Both the position numbers and the translations under genes were made by a program. The notes under the pieces are model-generated. The model saw nothing but the letters and a program-made list of their open reading frames with translations. It ran no database searches and was not told where the DNA came from. A stretch of DNA of 64,000 bases from a virus. The first letter of the stretch is position 1. Each line of letters begins with the position of its first letter. This document shows, piece by piece, positions 57,254 through 63,705 of the stretch. The stretch lies in IMG/VR virus record IMGVR_UViG_3300021405_000009, positions 1-64,000 of that record; one strand, 5' to 3'.

Positions 57254-57892
57254 TCACCGGGACAACTTACGCCTAACCAAGCCCGCGATGGCCAGCAAAC
57301 CGGTCCCCATCGTGACCAGGGTCCCCGGCTCTGGCGTCACCGTCCCAAGGAAGCGCTCGCTATTCATGTTAATCTGGCCCACGCCCGTGGTACCGCATAG
57401 ATCGCCACTGCCATAGAACCCTGAGTTCACGCCGCACACCCCCAGGCTGTCCAGGTTCAAAGATTCACTAAAGCTTCCAGAGACGAGATAGACGGCGAAC
57501 GCCTGCGTGTGACCAGGCAGCCGGACAAATTCCTCGCCGGTAAACGTGCCCGAGAAAATCCCGGTGCTCGGGTTGTATATCGTGCTGGTCATGGTGAACA
57601 CCGGCTGGCCGAAGGCGGACTTGTAGCCCATGGAGTAAGCTTCAGGGCCGAACGGCGCGTTCAGGAAAATGTGGTTGGCGCTCAGGTTGGCGCTGCCGCC
57701 AGCGAATGCCGCCCCAATGCCAACGCCCTGACCGCCCGGCCCAATCGAGCCTTCCAGTTCGACAAAGGTGCCAGAGCTTAACGTGATGGAAGTGATGGGA
57801 CTGGGCAGGTCGCGCATCGAAGAGCCGACCATCTTCTGTGGAGTTACCGCCAGCGTCAAGAAAAGCAAAGCCAGAACAGAGTAGGTTCTCAT
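57254..57892 (-). CDS. PEP-CTERM sorting-signal protein
   Basis: 212 residues from ATG 57892 (a longer frame to 57925 lacks a ribosome-binding site; GGGGG lies 9 bases before the chosen ATG). Signal peptide (MRTYSVLALLFLTLAVTP) and a C-terminal VTPEPGTLVTMGTGLLAIAGL followed by VRRKLSR: a PEP motif, hydrophobic helix and basic tail, the PEP-CTERM signal processed by exosortase. The mature region is beta-rich. A surface protein of the host envelope, unusual on a phage. Confidence 0.8.
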   Translation of the reverse strand: MRTYSVLALLFLTLAVTPQKMVGSSMRDLPSPITSITLSSGTFVELEGSIGPGGQGVGIGAAFAGGSANLSANHIFLNAPFGPEAYSMGYKSAFGQPVFTMTSTIYNPSTGIFSGTFTGEEFVRLPGHTQAFAVYLVSGSFSESLNLDSLGVCGVNSGFYGSGDLCGTTGVGQINMNSERFLGTVTPEPGTLVTMGTGLLAIAGLVRRKLSR

Positions 57893-57920
57893 GTTGAGTT
57901 TCCCCCGGCAGCTCTTATAC

Positions 57921-57958
57921 CACAAAAACCAGGCCCGGAAGGGAGCTTCCGAGCCTGG
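57921..57958 (-). terminator. Rho-independent terminator on the minus strand
   Basis: Stem CCAGGC-C-CGGAAG / CTTCCG-A-GCCTGG (13 positions with one C/A mismatch), loop GGAG, followed on the minus strand by TTTTTGTG. It lies downstream of the gene at 57991 and upstream of the PEP-CTERM gene, which therefore needs its own promoter or read-through. Confidence 0.75.
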
Positions 57959-57990
57959 AGCGAAGAAGTAAAGCCGCCAACTCTTCCCCT

Positions 57991-58254
57991 CTAGTTGCGG
58001 TTACGCCCCGCGTTAGAGTTCTCATTGTCCTCGCCTTCGAGGTCGATCTTGGTGCAGGTGTAGGGCAGGTTGGTTCCGGGGCTCAGCGTGACCGCTTCGA
58101 TCGACCCCACCGGAGTCCAGGACTTGATCGAATGGCCCTCGGCAGCCACCACAATCGCGGACTGTCCGCCGCGCTGCACCAGGAAGGTTCCGTGCTCGCC
58201 CCGCAGGGTCAAAGCAACGTCGTAGGTTTGGACGGGCTGGTTGAACTTCATCAT
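57991..58254 (-). CDS. Small beta-rich phage protein
   Basis: 87 residues from ATG 58254, AGAGGAAAT upstream. Beta pattern (YDVALTLRGEHGTFLVQRGG; SAIVVAAEGHSIKSW) and an Asn/Glu/Asp-rich tail. Followed by a strong terminator, so it is expressed separately from the PEP-CTERM gene. Function unknown. Confidence 0.7.
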   Translation of the reverse strand: MMKFNQPVQTYDVALTLRGEHGTFLVQRGGQSAIVVAAEGHSIKSWTPVGSIEAVTLSPGTNLPYTCTKIDLEGEDNENSNAGRNRN

Positions 58255-58310
58255 ATTTCCTCTTTTCCGGCTCCCCTACATTCGCGATCTTCCCGCTTCA
58301 CTGCCTGTGA

Positions 58311-58324
58311 TGTCAAGTGATAAT
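58311..58324 (+). promoter_or_regulatory. Reverse CACTTGACA motif overlapping a -10-like GATAAT
   Basis: TGTCAAGTG (58311-58319; CACTTGACA on the minus strand) runs into GATAAT (58319-58324), 9 bases before the ATG at 58334. A TTCACT lies 16 bases upstream of GATAAT, a plausible -35. No ribosome-binding site follows, so a leaderless message is likely. Confidence 0.4.
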
Positions 58325-58333
58325 ATTCCGTGC

Positions 58334-58753
58334 ATGAACGAAGAAAATCGTCCCAACTTAAATGCGGTCGGATTGCTCACTGACATCCTGCAGGCCATCG
58401 ACAAGCGGCGGCGCGGCAAGGCTGGCGGCGCGCCCATGGCAGAGCTGATGGGCCTGGTGTCGGAGGACGTGAAGAAATTCGTGGAGCTGATCGACTCGCT
58501 GCTGGATGACCGCTTCGGCGACTCGCACGACATCGTCATCCGCAATCCGGCCGACAGTGAGATGTTGTTTATGGTCGCAGCCACCAACAAATTCTTCGAG
58601 GATGCGATGAACAGCATAGTCGCTCCCGCTACGCGAGCCTGGACTGATTACAAAGTCCAGAAGGTGGAGCAGATCATCGTGAAGCCCGGCGACATCGAAG
58701 AGAATGAAGCGCGCTTCACCGTGGTGTTGCACGCCAAGCGGAGGAACACGTGA
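58334..58753 (+). CDS. Phage protein of unknown function, possible leaderless gene
   Basis: 139 residues from ATG 58334. Helical N-terminus (LNAVGLLTDILQAIDKRRRG), then DSEMLFMVAATNKFFEDAMN and a beta end (EARFTVVLHAKRR). No ribosome-binding site but a -10-like element 9 bases upstream. First gene of the last plus block; stop overlaps the next GTG. Confidence 0.65.
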   Translation: MNEENRPNLNAVGLLTDILQAIDKRRRGKAGGAPMAELMGLVSEDVKKFVELIDSLLDDRFGDSHDIVIRNPADSEMLFMVAATNKFFEDAMNSIVAPATRAWTDYKVQKVEQIIVKPGDIEENEARFTVVLHAKRRNT

Positions 58754-59022
58754 ACAAAGAAGCAGTCGCGGCCTCCTGGTTGAAATTGCTTAAGTCTTGG
58801 CAGGCGCTGGCGTTGATGTCAGCCGAGCACATCGCAAACTGCGATATCTGCATCGCGGCGGGATTGTTTCTAGGCAGCTATTGCAGCGTCGGCAACGCGG
58901 CATGGGCGGAACTAAAGGCGATGGAACTGCGCGTCACTGCCATCCTGCCAGAGTTGCGCGCGGCCGGGATTGACGTGGACCAGGCGATCCAACTCATCGC
59001 AGACGGAGCAGCGATAAAATGA
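58750..59022 (+). CDS. Helical phage protein, GTG start
   Basis: 90 residues from GTG 58750, which overlaps the upstream stop. Strongly helical (ASWLKLLKSWQALALMSAEH; LRVTAILPELRAAGIDVDQA) with two Cys. No family recognised. Confidence 0.65.
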   Translation: MNKEAVAASWLKLLKSWQALALMSAEHIANCDICIAAGLFLGSYCSVGNAAWAELKAMELRVTAILPELRAAGIDVDQAIQLIADGAAIK

Positions 59023-59306
59023 CGCCCACACGGAAGGACGTGTTTAATCAGTTCTTGGAGCTGAACGAACTACAGCGCAACGCATTCTTCGCGCAGCTCA
59101 TGATGTGGACCGATCTCAATCTGCCAGACGGCACATTCATGGTCATCACGAAGGACCAGTACCGGCGCGCCACCCAGGGCGTCATGATCCCGGAAATTCC
59201 AGAGCTGTACGAAGTAGCGAAGCAGGTGATGCACTCCTTCGGTCTGACCTACACGCATCCTGTAACCGGCAAGAAATTCCCGCCGCCAAGGAAGAGGAAA
59301 AAATAA
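59019..59306 (+). CDS. Helical phage protein
   Basis: 95 residues; ATG overlaps the upstream stop (ATGA). Helix-rich (VFNQFLELNELQRNAFFAQL; IPELYEVAKQVMHSFGLTYT) with a basic C-terminal tail (PPPRKRKK). Stop overlaps the next ATG (TAATG). Function unknown. Confidence 0.65.
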   Translation: MTPTRKDVFNQFLELNELQRNAFFAQLMMWTDLNLPDGTFMVITKDQYRRATQGVMIPEIPELYEVAKQVMHSFGLTYTHPVTGKKFPPPRKRKK

Positions 59307-59677
59307 TGAGACACGGTGTAGTAGCTGCAGCTCTCCTGTTAGCCCCCATCCTGCTGGGCGTGCCCCTGCAACCTGGCGATCTGGTGGACGGCAAGGTTGA
59401 ACTGATCCCCGTCGAAGACGCGAAGACGTTCCAGCTCGCCATCCGTGTGGCCAAGGGCGTGGACGCGGATCAGGCCGTCGTCACCATCCACTACAAGGCC
59501 GACGTGCCACAGCTCGGCGAACTGTGGCTGACCAAGACTTCCGTCGTGGACGTTATTCCCGACGTGGCCGTCATGGCCGATGGCGTTCCGGTCCCGCGCG
59601 AGAGAGTGCAGCGCATCGAAGTGACGCTGGTGAAGAACGTGGAGTCGCACACCTTCCAGATGGCGGAGAAGAAGTGA
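59306..59677 (+). CDS. Membrane-anchored or secreted beta protein
   Basis: 123 residues from ATG 59306. N-terminal hydrophobic segment (GVVAAALLLAPILLGVPL) acts as signal or anchor, followed by a beta domain (KVELIPVEDAKTFQLAIRVA; QAVVTIHYKADVPQLGELWL). No family recognised. Coupled on both sides (TAATG, TGATG). Confidence 0.65.
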   Translation: MRHGVVAAALLLAPILLGVPLQPGDLVDGKVELIPVEDAKTFQLAIRVAKGVDADQAVVTIHYKADVPQLGELWLTKTSVVDVIPDVAVMADGVPVPRERVQRIEVTLVKNVESHTFQMAEKK

Positions 59678-59790
59678 TGCTCGGCCCGCAGTTCTGGAAG
59701 GGCTTTTTCTTCGGCGCGATCTGGGGCCTGGTCGTTGGCGGATTCCTAACCTGGTTCTGGTTGATGCTGAAGCACGGCAGGCGGCTATGA
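59677..59790 (+). CDS. 37-residue membrane peptide
   Basis: ATG 59677 overlaps the upstream stop (TGATG). One hydrophobic helix (FFFGAIWGLVVGGFLTWFWL) and a basic end (KHGRRL). It is followed by an overlapping ATGA start. Short but with clear coupling on both sides. Function unknown. Confidence 0.55.
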   Translation: MLGPQFWKGFFFGAIWGLVVGGFLTWFWLMLKHGRRL

Positions 59791-60041
59791 AACCAGAAGG
59801 AGAAATAGGGCGCGAGCTGAAGGCGTCGGAACTCAAGCCGGGCACAGTCGTGATCGTCGCGCCTTCATGTCATCCACGCGCAATGCTGAGTGTGTGGGTG
59901 AAGGCCGTGGATTCGAAGCTGGTCGTGTTCTACGCTGGGGAACTGAATCTGCACATTATCAACTTCGTCCAACCGGATGGCTCGATTCAGGATGACCATG
60001 GAACGGTCGTCCGGGTGTACGAGTACCTGGGGCAAGCATGA
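59787..60041 (+). CDS. Small phage protein of unknown function
   Basis: 84 residues, ATGA overlap upstream. Beta-rich (LKPGTVVIVAPSCHPRAMLS; SKLVVFYAGELNLHIINFVQ), like a small SH3-type barrel. No family recognised. Confidence 0.65.
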   Translation: MKPEGEIGRELKASELKPGTVVIVAPSCHPRAMLSVWVKAVDSKLVVFYAGELNLHIINFVQPDGSIQDDHGTVVRVYEYLGQA

Positions 60042-60370
60042 CAGAGGAGATACACAAACTGCGCGACATGGCACCAGAAGATGCGCAACGCGAGTTCCGT
60101 GGACTGATCGTCCACCTCGGCATCGTAACCGAGCAGCAGGCGGCGGCCGTGACCTTCACGCGCGTCAATCCCGCCGATCATCCGGAGATCCCGCGTTGCA
60201 CCTGTGAAAGCTGCAAGAATGACACGTCGTTCATGGCGTTCGGTATCGACCAGGAAAAGCTGTCGCCGATTCAATTTAAGCTCATCGTGGCGACCTACAA
60301 CAAATACGCCGGACCATTTATTCCAGCATCCGCTGATCCTTCCGAGTGGACAAGGAAGAAGCCGCAATGA
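60038..60370 (+). CDS. Phage protein with a Cys/His cluster
   Basis: 110 residues, ATGA overlap upstream. The middle has RCTCESCKNDTSF (about residues 53-65), then a helix (SPIQFKLIVATYNKYAGPFI). Possible small metal site. Function unknown. Confidence 0.65.
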   Translation: MTEEIHKLRDMAPEDAQREFRGLIVHLGIVTEQQAAAVTFTRVNPADHPEIPRCTCESCKNDTSFMAFGIDQEKLSPIQFKLIVATYNKYAGPFIPASADPSEWTRKKPQ

Positions 60371-60747
60371 AGAATGTATTCATCGAAGTAACCAACGGCC
60401 CGCAGAACTGGGGCAAGTTCATGGTCGCCCAGTTCGACGACGAGTGGCGGCGTGGCTCGAAGATCAGCGAGTCCCGCTCACTGCTCCGCACCATCGGCTG
60501 GGGCGCTAACGACATCGTTGTCTTCGATCTGCAGACGCTCGAAGGCGCAGCATTCTCTCCACATGGCGGACACGGCAACGCGCACTGCGACCTGGAGAAG
60601 CATAAGGTCTGGGTATGTCCAATGTTCGAACCGTTCCTGGCCTGGCTGTACAAGCAAGACCTCAGCGACCTCGACAAACTGCCGAACCACGTCGATCTGC
60701 CGGACGCGCCGTTCGCGATGCACGGCTACCGCCGCGAGGGAAAATGA
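60367..60747 (+). CDS. Phage protein of unknown function
   Basis: 126 residues, ATGA overlap upstream. VFIEVTNGPQNWGKFMVAQF followed by WGANDIVVFDLQTLEGAAFS resembles a small phage family with 'NWGKF......e.e' and a 'v.DL.T.eGa.f' motif I recall. The C-terminus (KVWVCPMFEPFLAWLYKQDL) is helical. Not named. Confidence 0.7.
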   Translation: MKNVFIEVTNGPQNWGKFMVAQFDDEWRRGSKISESRSLLRTIGWGANDIVVFDLQTLEGAAFSPHGGHGNAHCDLEKHKVWVCPMFEPFLAWLYKQDLSDLDKLPNHVDLPDAPFAMHGYRREGK

Positions 60748-60941
60748 CGATCAAGCTTACTCCAGAGCAGCGCGAGCGCGTGATCGCAGAACTGCAATCG
60801 CGGACGAAGCCTGTCGCGGAGATGACCGACGAAGAGATTATGGGAATGATCCAGCGCGGCCAGGGCCTGATGATCGAGTGTGATCCAGAGTACGCGGCCA
60901 AGTACGCGCCAAAAGAGAGGAAAAAGAAGGGCGCAGCATGA
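60744..60941 (+). CDS. Small charged phage protein
   Basis: 65 residues, ATGA overlap upstream. Helical (LTPEQRERVIAELQSRTKPV; TDEEIMGMIQRGQG) with a basic tail (PKERKKKGAA). No family recognised. Confidence 0.6.
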   Translation: MTIKLTPEQRERVIAELQSRTKPVAEMTDEEIMGMIQRGQGLMIECDPEYAAKYAPKERKKKGAA

Positions 60942-61513
60942 AAACCATGAACTGGCAAGACAAGTTCCGCATTTACACCCTCCTGCTGCTGATGGTGCTC
61001 GGAATCGTCCCCAGCCTCCAATGGCACCAGGTGATCAAGCAGCGCGCGAAGCTGAATGCCGACATCAAGGCGTTCAATGCCGACGTTAACGCGAAGCTGG
61101 CACAGATCAAAGAGCTGCAGAAACATACCGTCGAGCTGCAGAAACAGACCGGCCAACTCAGCGGATGTCTGGCGGGTCCGAAGCCAGAGATCGGCGGCCC
61201 ACACTGTCACGCGGTCACCGTGAAGAAAACCAATGGAGGTTGCGCCCAGCACGACGGCGCGTTCTCCTGTCACTACGACTTCCTGCAGCCTCAGACCTGG
61301 GGTCGCTGCCTCATGGAGGTTGACAACAGTCTCGACTGCGAGAAGGGTGGCGTGTTGTCCCACTACGAAGACGGCGCGGCAATTCCAGCCTGGAACCTTG
61401 AAGCCAAGAGTTGCCCGTTGTTGAAGGACCAGATCGCCAAGTTCGGCCAGGACCCGACGATGACGATGCCAGTGACGATCGAGATGCCGCACAAGGAAGC
61501 GCCGAAGACATGA
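60938..61513 (+). CDS. Membrane-anchored coiled-coil protein with Cys-rich domain
   Basis: 191 residues, ATGA overlap upstream. N-terminal hydrophobic segment (IYTLLLLMVLGIVPSLQW), then a coiled coil (about 32-70; LAQIKELQKHTVELQKQTGQ) and a domain with six Cys (about 78-170). The layout is anchor, coiled coil, outside domain. It recalls an inner-membrane spanin or an envelope factor, but the Cys-rich end is unlike spanins. Confidence 0.65.
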   Translation: MKTMNWQDKFRIYTLLLLMVLGIVPSLQWHQVIKQRAKLNADIKAFNADVNAKLAQIKELQKHTVELQKQTGQLSGCLAGPKPEIGGPHCHAVTVKKTNGGCAQHDGAFSCHYDFLQPQTWGRCLMEVDNSLDCEKGGVLSHYEDGAAIPAWNLEAKSCPLLKDQIAKFGQDPTMTMPVTIEMPHKEAPKT

Positions 61514-61851
61514 GCGAAGACGGTCTCGTAAAAGTATTCGGCGGCGAGCATCCCGACCTGGAGAGCATCCCGGTTCCGGTGGGGGAGTTGTGCTTCCATT
61601 GTGAGGAAGTGATTGCCGAAGGCGAGCGCGGGTTCAGCAGCATGTACATGGGCGAGCAAGGTTCACGCCGTATTTATTTCCATCGCGACTGTTTCCTGCG
61701 CGGCATCACCGGCAGCGTGGCCCACATTCAGCACAAGTGCTCCTGCTATGTGCCGGGCGCAGAAGAAGGCGATCCTCCGGGGATGACGAGGCGGGAAGCG
61801 GCGCAGGCAGCGGTGCTGGAGTGGGAGTTCTTCCAGAAGCGGGTACAGTGA
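61510..61851 (+). CDS. Conserved Cys/His-rich phage protein
   Basis: 113 residues, ATGA overlap upstream. CFHCEEVIAEGERGFSSMYM, FHRDCFLRGITGSVAHIQHK and CSCYVPGAEEGDPPGMTRRE match a common phage family of unknown function ('h..C..r...GsvaHq...CsC.g....DPpg.s.R.AA'). Probable zinc site. Precedes the interrupted gene. Confidence 0.8.
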   Translation: MSEDGLVKVFGGEHPDLESIPVPVGELCFHCEEVIAEGERGFSSMYMGEQGSRRIYFHRDCFLRGITGSVAHIQHKCSCYVPGAEEGDPPGMTRREAAQAAVLEWEFFQKRVQ

Positions 61852-61853
61852 CT

Positions 61854-62084
61854 ATGCTGCGAGCTGAGATCATGCTGCTGACCTTCGGGCGCGCGCGCAT
61901 CGTCATCACCGATGACCACTCGGTCTATAACGCCTGGTGATACGACACTCCCGAGGCGGCGGTCGCCGCTTTAGCGAAGTGGGACCGGAGCGTGCAGCCT
62001 GAGCCCGAAGGCTGGATGCGTAATCCCCAGACGGGACGGCGGCGGCCCGGTGGAGATCCCGCGAAGGAGTATGTGGACTGGTGA
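61854..62084 (+). CDS. Small phage protein interrupted by in-frame TGA; pseudogene or UGA recoding
   Basis: Codon 29 (61938-61940) is TGA. The frame then continues 47 codons with clear coding character: AW-[TGA]-YDTPEAAVAALAKW, then NPQTGRRRPGGDPAKEYVDW. I recall phage relatives ending this way with Cys between W and Y, so the TGA may replace a Cys codon. A hairpin with a GGTC loop lies 20 bases downstream (61956-61969). Start ATG 61854 or GTG 61848. It could be a nonsense mutation, sequencing error or selenocysteine site. Confidence 0.6.
61956..61969 (+). promoter_or_regulatory. SECIS-like hairpin downstream of the in-frame TGA
   Basis: Stem GCGGC / GCCGC with loop GGTC (61961-61964), extendable by three weak or wobble pairs. 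The loop lies 20 bases after the TGA. Bacterial SECIS elements need a stem with a G near the loop start at about this distance. It may be fortuitous in GC-rich DNA. Confidence 0.3.
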
Positions 62085-62085
62085 A

Positions 62086-62313
62086 ATGATTAGCGGCCAG
62101 AAAGTTCGCTTCACCATGGGCAGTCAAACGCTGGACGCTGTGGTCGAGTTCGGTTCCGGCAATGGGCGGGCCTTATTCCTTCGCTTCAACGGAGCGGCAC
62201 GCACGAACGACGGCGGGTTGTACATTGGGACGATGGCAGTCCTGCGCGACGAAAACGATCGGTGGATAGATTTACGCGGCGAGGAGATCGCGCTCGAATG
62301 GCTCTCGGAATAG
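62086..62313 (+). CDS. Small beta-rich phage protein
   Basis: 75 residues from ATG 62086. KVRFTMGSQTLDAVVEFGSG, NGRALFLRFNGAARTNDGGL and YIGTMAVLRDENDRWIDL follow a pattern I recall in phages ('g.v.l.S.NGrSLml.Fd.......g.mpvl.d...f.dl'). Function unknown. Overlaps the next gene by 16 bases. Confidence 0.7.
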   Translation: MISGQKVRFTMGSQTLDAVVEFGSGNGRALFLRFNGAARTNDGGLYIGTMAVLRDENDRWIDLRGEEIALEWLSE

Positions 62314-62510
62314 AAACCTGGGTGATCTACTGGAGCCCGCGAGACGTTCCGGGCTACTGGGTAATGCGGCGCTGGGATGGGTTGGTGCCAGATCGCATCG
62401 GCTCCATCCATAACACGCTCGAAAGCGCGCGAGCAATGATCCCGGAACATTGCGTCAAGCTGCACCGATCTCCCAATGACGATCCCGCGATCTACGAGGT
62501 ATGGTTATAG
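62298..62510 (+). CDS. Conserved small phage protein
   Basis: 70 residues from ATG 62298, inside the end of the previous gene. WVIYWSPRDVPGYWVMRRWD, then IGSIHNTLESARAMIPEHCV and DPAIYEVWL match a common phage family ('yvIY..PrDyP..fvvR.W......L......ar..ip.gl..l.r...DdP.I.EvW'). Function unknown. Confidence 0.8.
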   Translation: MALGIETWVIYWSPRDVPGYWVMRRWDGLVPDRIGSIHNTLESARAMIPEHCVKLHRSPNDDPAIYEVWL

Positions 62511-62512
62511 CC

Positions 62513-62779
62513 ATGGGGCGACCGAGGAAACGCTTCTGCCCTTACGGGCACGACAAAGATGCTCCGGGCGGGTCTGCCTGGAGCCGGGCCAAAACCTACA
62601 AAGGCGTTTACATTGCGAAGCGGGTCTGCGCGGAATGTAAGCGGCGGTGGGACCGGGAACACAAGAGAACGAGAAGTGCTGCCAAGATGTCGATTTACCA
62701 GAGCCGATATCGAGCCAAGAAACGGGCGCAGATGGTCAGCAATGTCCTCCATCTGGACTGTGCAAACCCTGATGAGTAG
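62513..62779 (+). CDS. Small basic Cys-containing protein, HNH-associated style
   Basis: 88 residues from ATG 62513 (GAGGT about 12 bases upstream; ATG 62501 is an alternative). MGRPRKRFCPYGHDKDAPGG ... CAECKRRWDREHKR resembles the zinc-binding lead of small HNH-like phage proteins, but no catalytic HNH core is visible. The C-terminus is basic. DNA binding is likely. Confidence 0.65.
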   Translation: MGRPRKRFCPYGHDKDAPGGSAWSRAKTYKGVYIAKRVCAECKRRWDREHKRTRSAAKMSIYQSRYRAKKRAQMVSNVLHLDCANPDE

Positions 62780-63062
62780 AGAGCAGTACAACGATTCCTG
62801 CCCCGGCTGCCGACCCGTCTTGATCGACACGACAACGGGACAGGTTTTTGCCGACGATTCACCGACGATGCAGGCGGTGAAGCGCGCGTGGAACGGAACG
62901 ACCGTGGAGGAGCGGCAGGCATGGCACCGCGTCACCTGTCTGAACTCGCGGCGCATCTACGACCTGAATGTCGTCGCACGGTTCAGTGAGAGGATCAAGG
63001 AAGAGCTGGAGAAACTACCCAGAGGAGGTATGGATGACGGAACAAGTAAAGACATGGGTTGA
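62772..63062 (+). CDS. Conserved small phage protein
   Basis: 96 residues from ATG 62772, overlapping the upstream gene by 8 bases. SCPGCRPVLIDTTTGQVFAD, then SPTMQAVKRAWNGTTVEERQ and WHRVTCLNSR match a common phage family of unknown function. Cys spacing suggests a metal site. Confidence 0.75.
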   Translation: MSREQYNDSCPGCRPVLIDTTTGQVFADDSPTMQAVKRAWNGTTVEERQAWHRVTCLNSRRIYDLNVVARFSERIKEELEKLPRGGMDDGTSKDMG

Positions 63063-63447
63063 GGCGCTATTGGCAGAAGTGCAGGAGTTCGATTTCAAGA
63101 TGTTCCCGCCGACCGGCAAGATCAAAAAAGGCGAGACCGTTCTGGGTAGCTGCCCGGAGAACGCCAAGCCGCTTTTCTCCCTGGCGCAGTATTACTTGCG
63201 CGAGTGCCAGCGCATAAAGCTGGAAGCGGAGTACCAGCCCGGTGGAATGTCTAAGGACGATCAGGTCCGGTTCAAGCAGATGGACCAGAAAAACGACGCG
63301 CTGATGGAGTTGTTCTGGGGCATGGTCTACGACGGGTTGGGTATCTGGGGCACCAGGGGTATTGGCGTAAGGGAGGAATGGAAGATCATCGAGACCAAGG
63401 CAGACAACCCACTCCAAATGCTCGCCGGTATCCTGGGGACGGGGTAA
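63034..63447 (+). CDS. Helical phage protein
   Basis: 137 residues from ATG 63034 with AGAGGAGG upstream; it overlaps the previous gene by 29 bases in another frame. Helical (VKTWVEALLAEVQEFDFKMF; FSLAQYYLRECQRIKLEAEY). No family recognised. Last gene before the integration module. Confidence 0.65.
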   Translation: MTEQVKTWVEALLAEVQEFDFKMFPPTGKIKKGETVLGSCPENAKPLFSLAQYYLRECQRIKLEAEYQPGGMSKDDQVRFKQMDQKNDALMELFWGMVYDGLGIWGTRGIGVREEWKIIETKADNPLQMLAGILGTG

Positions 63448-63450
63448 ACA

Positions 63451-63480
63451 TTGCAACCGATGCAAGCGATGTGGTAGAAT
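63451..63480 (+). promoter_or_regulatory. Putative promoter of the excisionase-like gene
   Basis: TTGCAA (63451-63456), an 18-base spacer and TAGAAT (63475-63480), 9 bases before the ATG at 63490. With no ribosome-binding site after it, a leaderless message is likely. Confidence 0.55.
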
Positions 63481-63489
63481 GTTTACATC

Positions 63490-63705
63490 ATGGTTCCCGA
63501 AACCGAACGCCCCTACAGCATCCAGGACCTCTGCGTCCTGCACAATCTCAGCCCGGCGACGATCGTGAAGTTATACGAGAACGAGCCCGAAGTGGAGAAC
63601 ACGCAGGCGGCACTTCCGCCACGAGGGAAGTGCCGCCGTTACCGCACGCTCAACGTCCCCAGGCACGTGTACCTGCGAGTGCGGGCAAAAATGCGCAGCC
63701 GTTAA
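63490..63705 (+). CDS. Excisionase-like / small HTH protein beside the integrase
   Basis: 71 residues from ATG 63490. SIQDLCVLHNLSPATIVKLY is a helix-turn-helix-like segment, then RRYRTLNVPRHVYLRVRAKM, a wing- or arm-like basic end. Small HTH proteins of this type convergent with integrases often act as recombination directionality factors. The stop overlaps the integrase stop by 4 bases. Function inferred from context. Confidence 0.6.
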   Translation: MVPETERPYSIQDLCVLHNLSPATIVKLYENEPEVENTQAALPPRGKCRRYRTLNVPRHVYLRVRAKMRSR

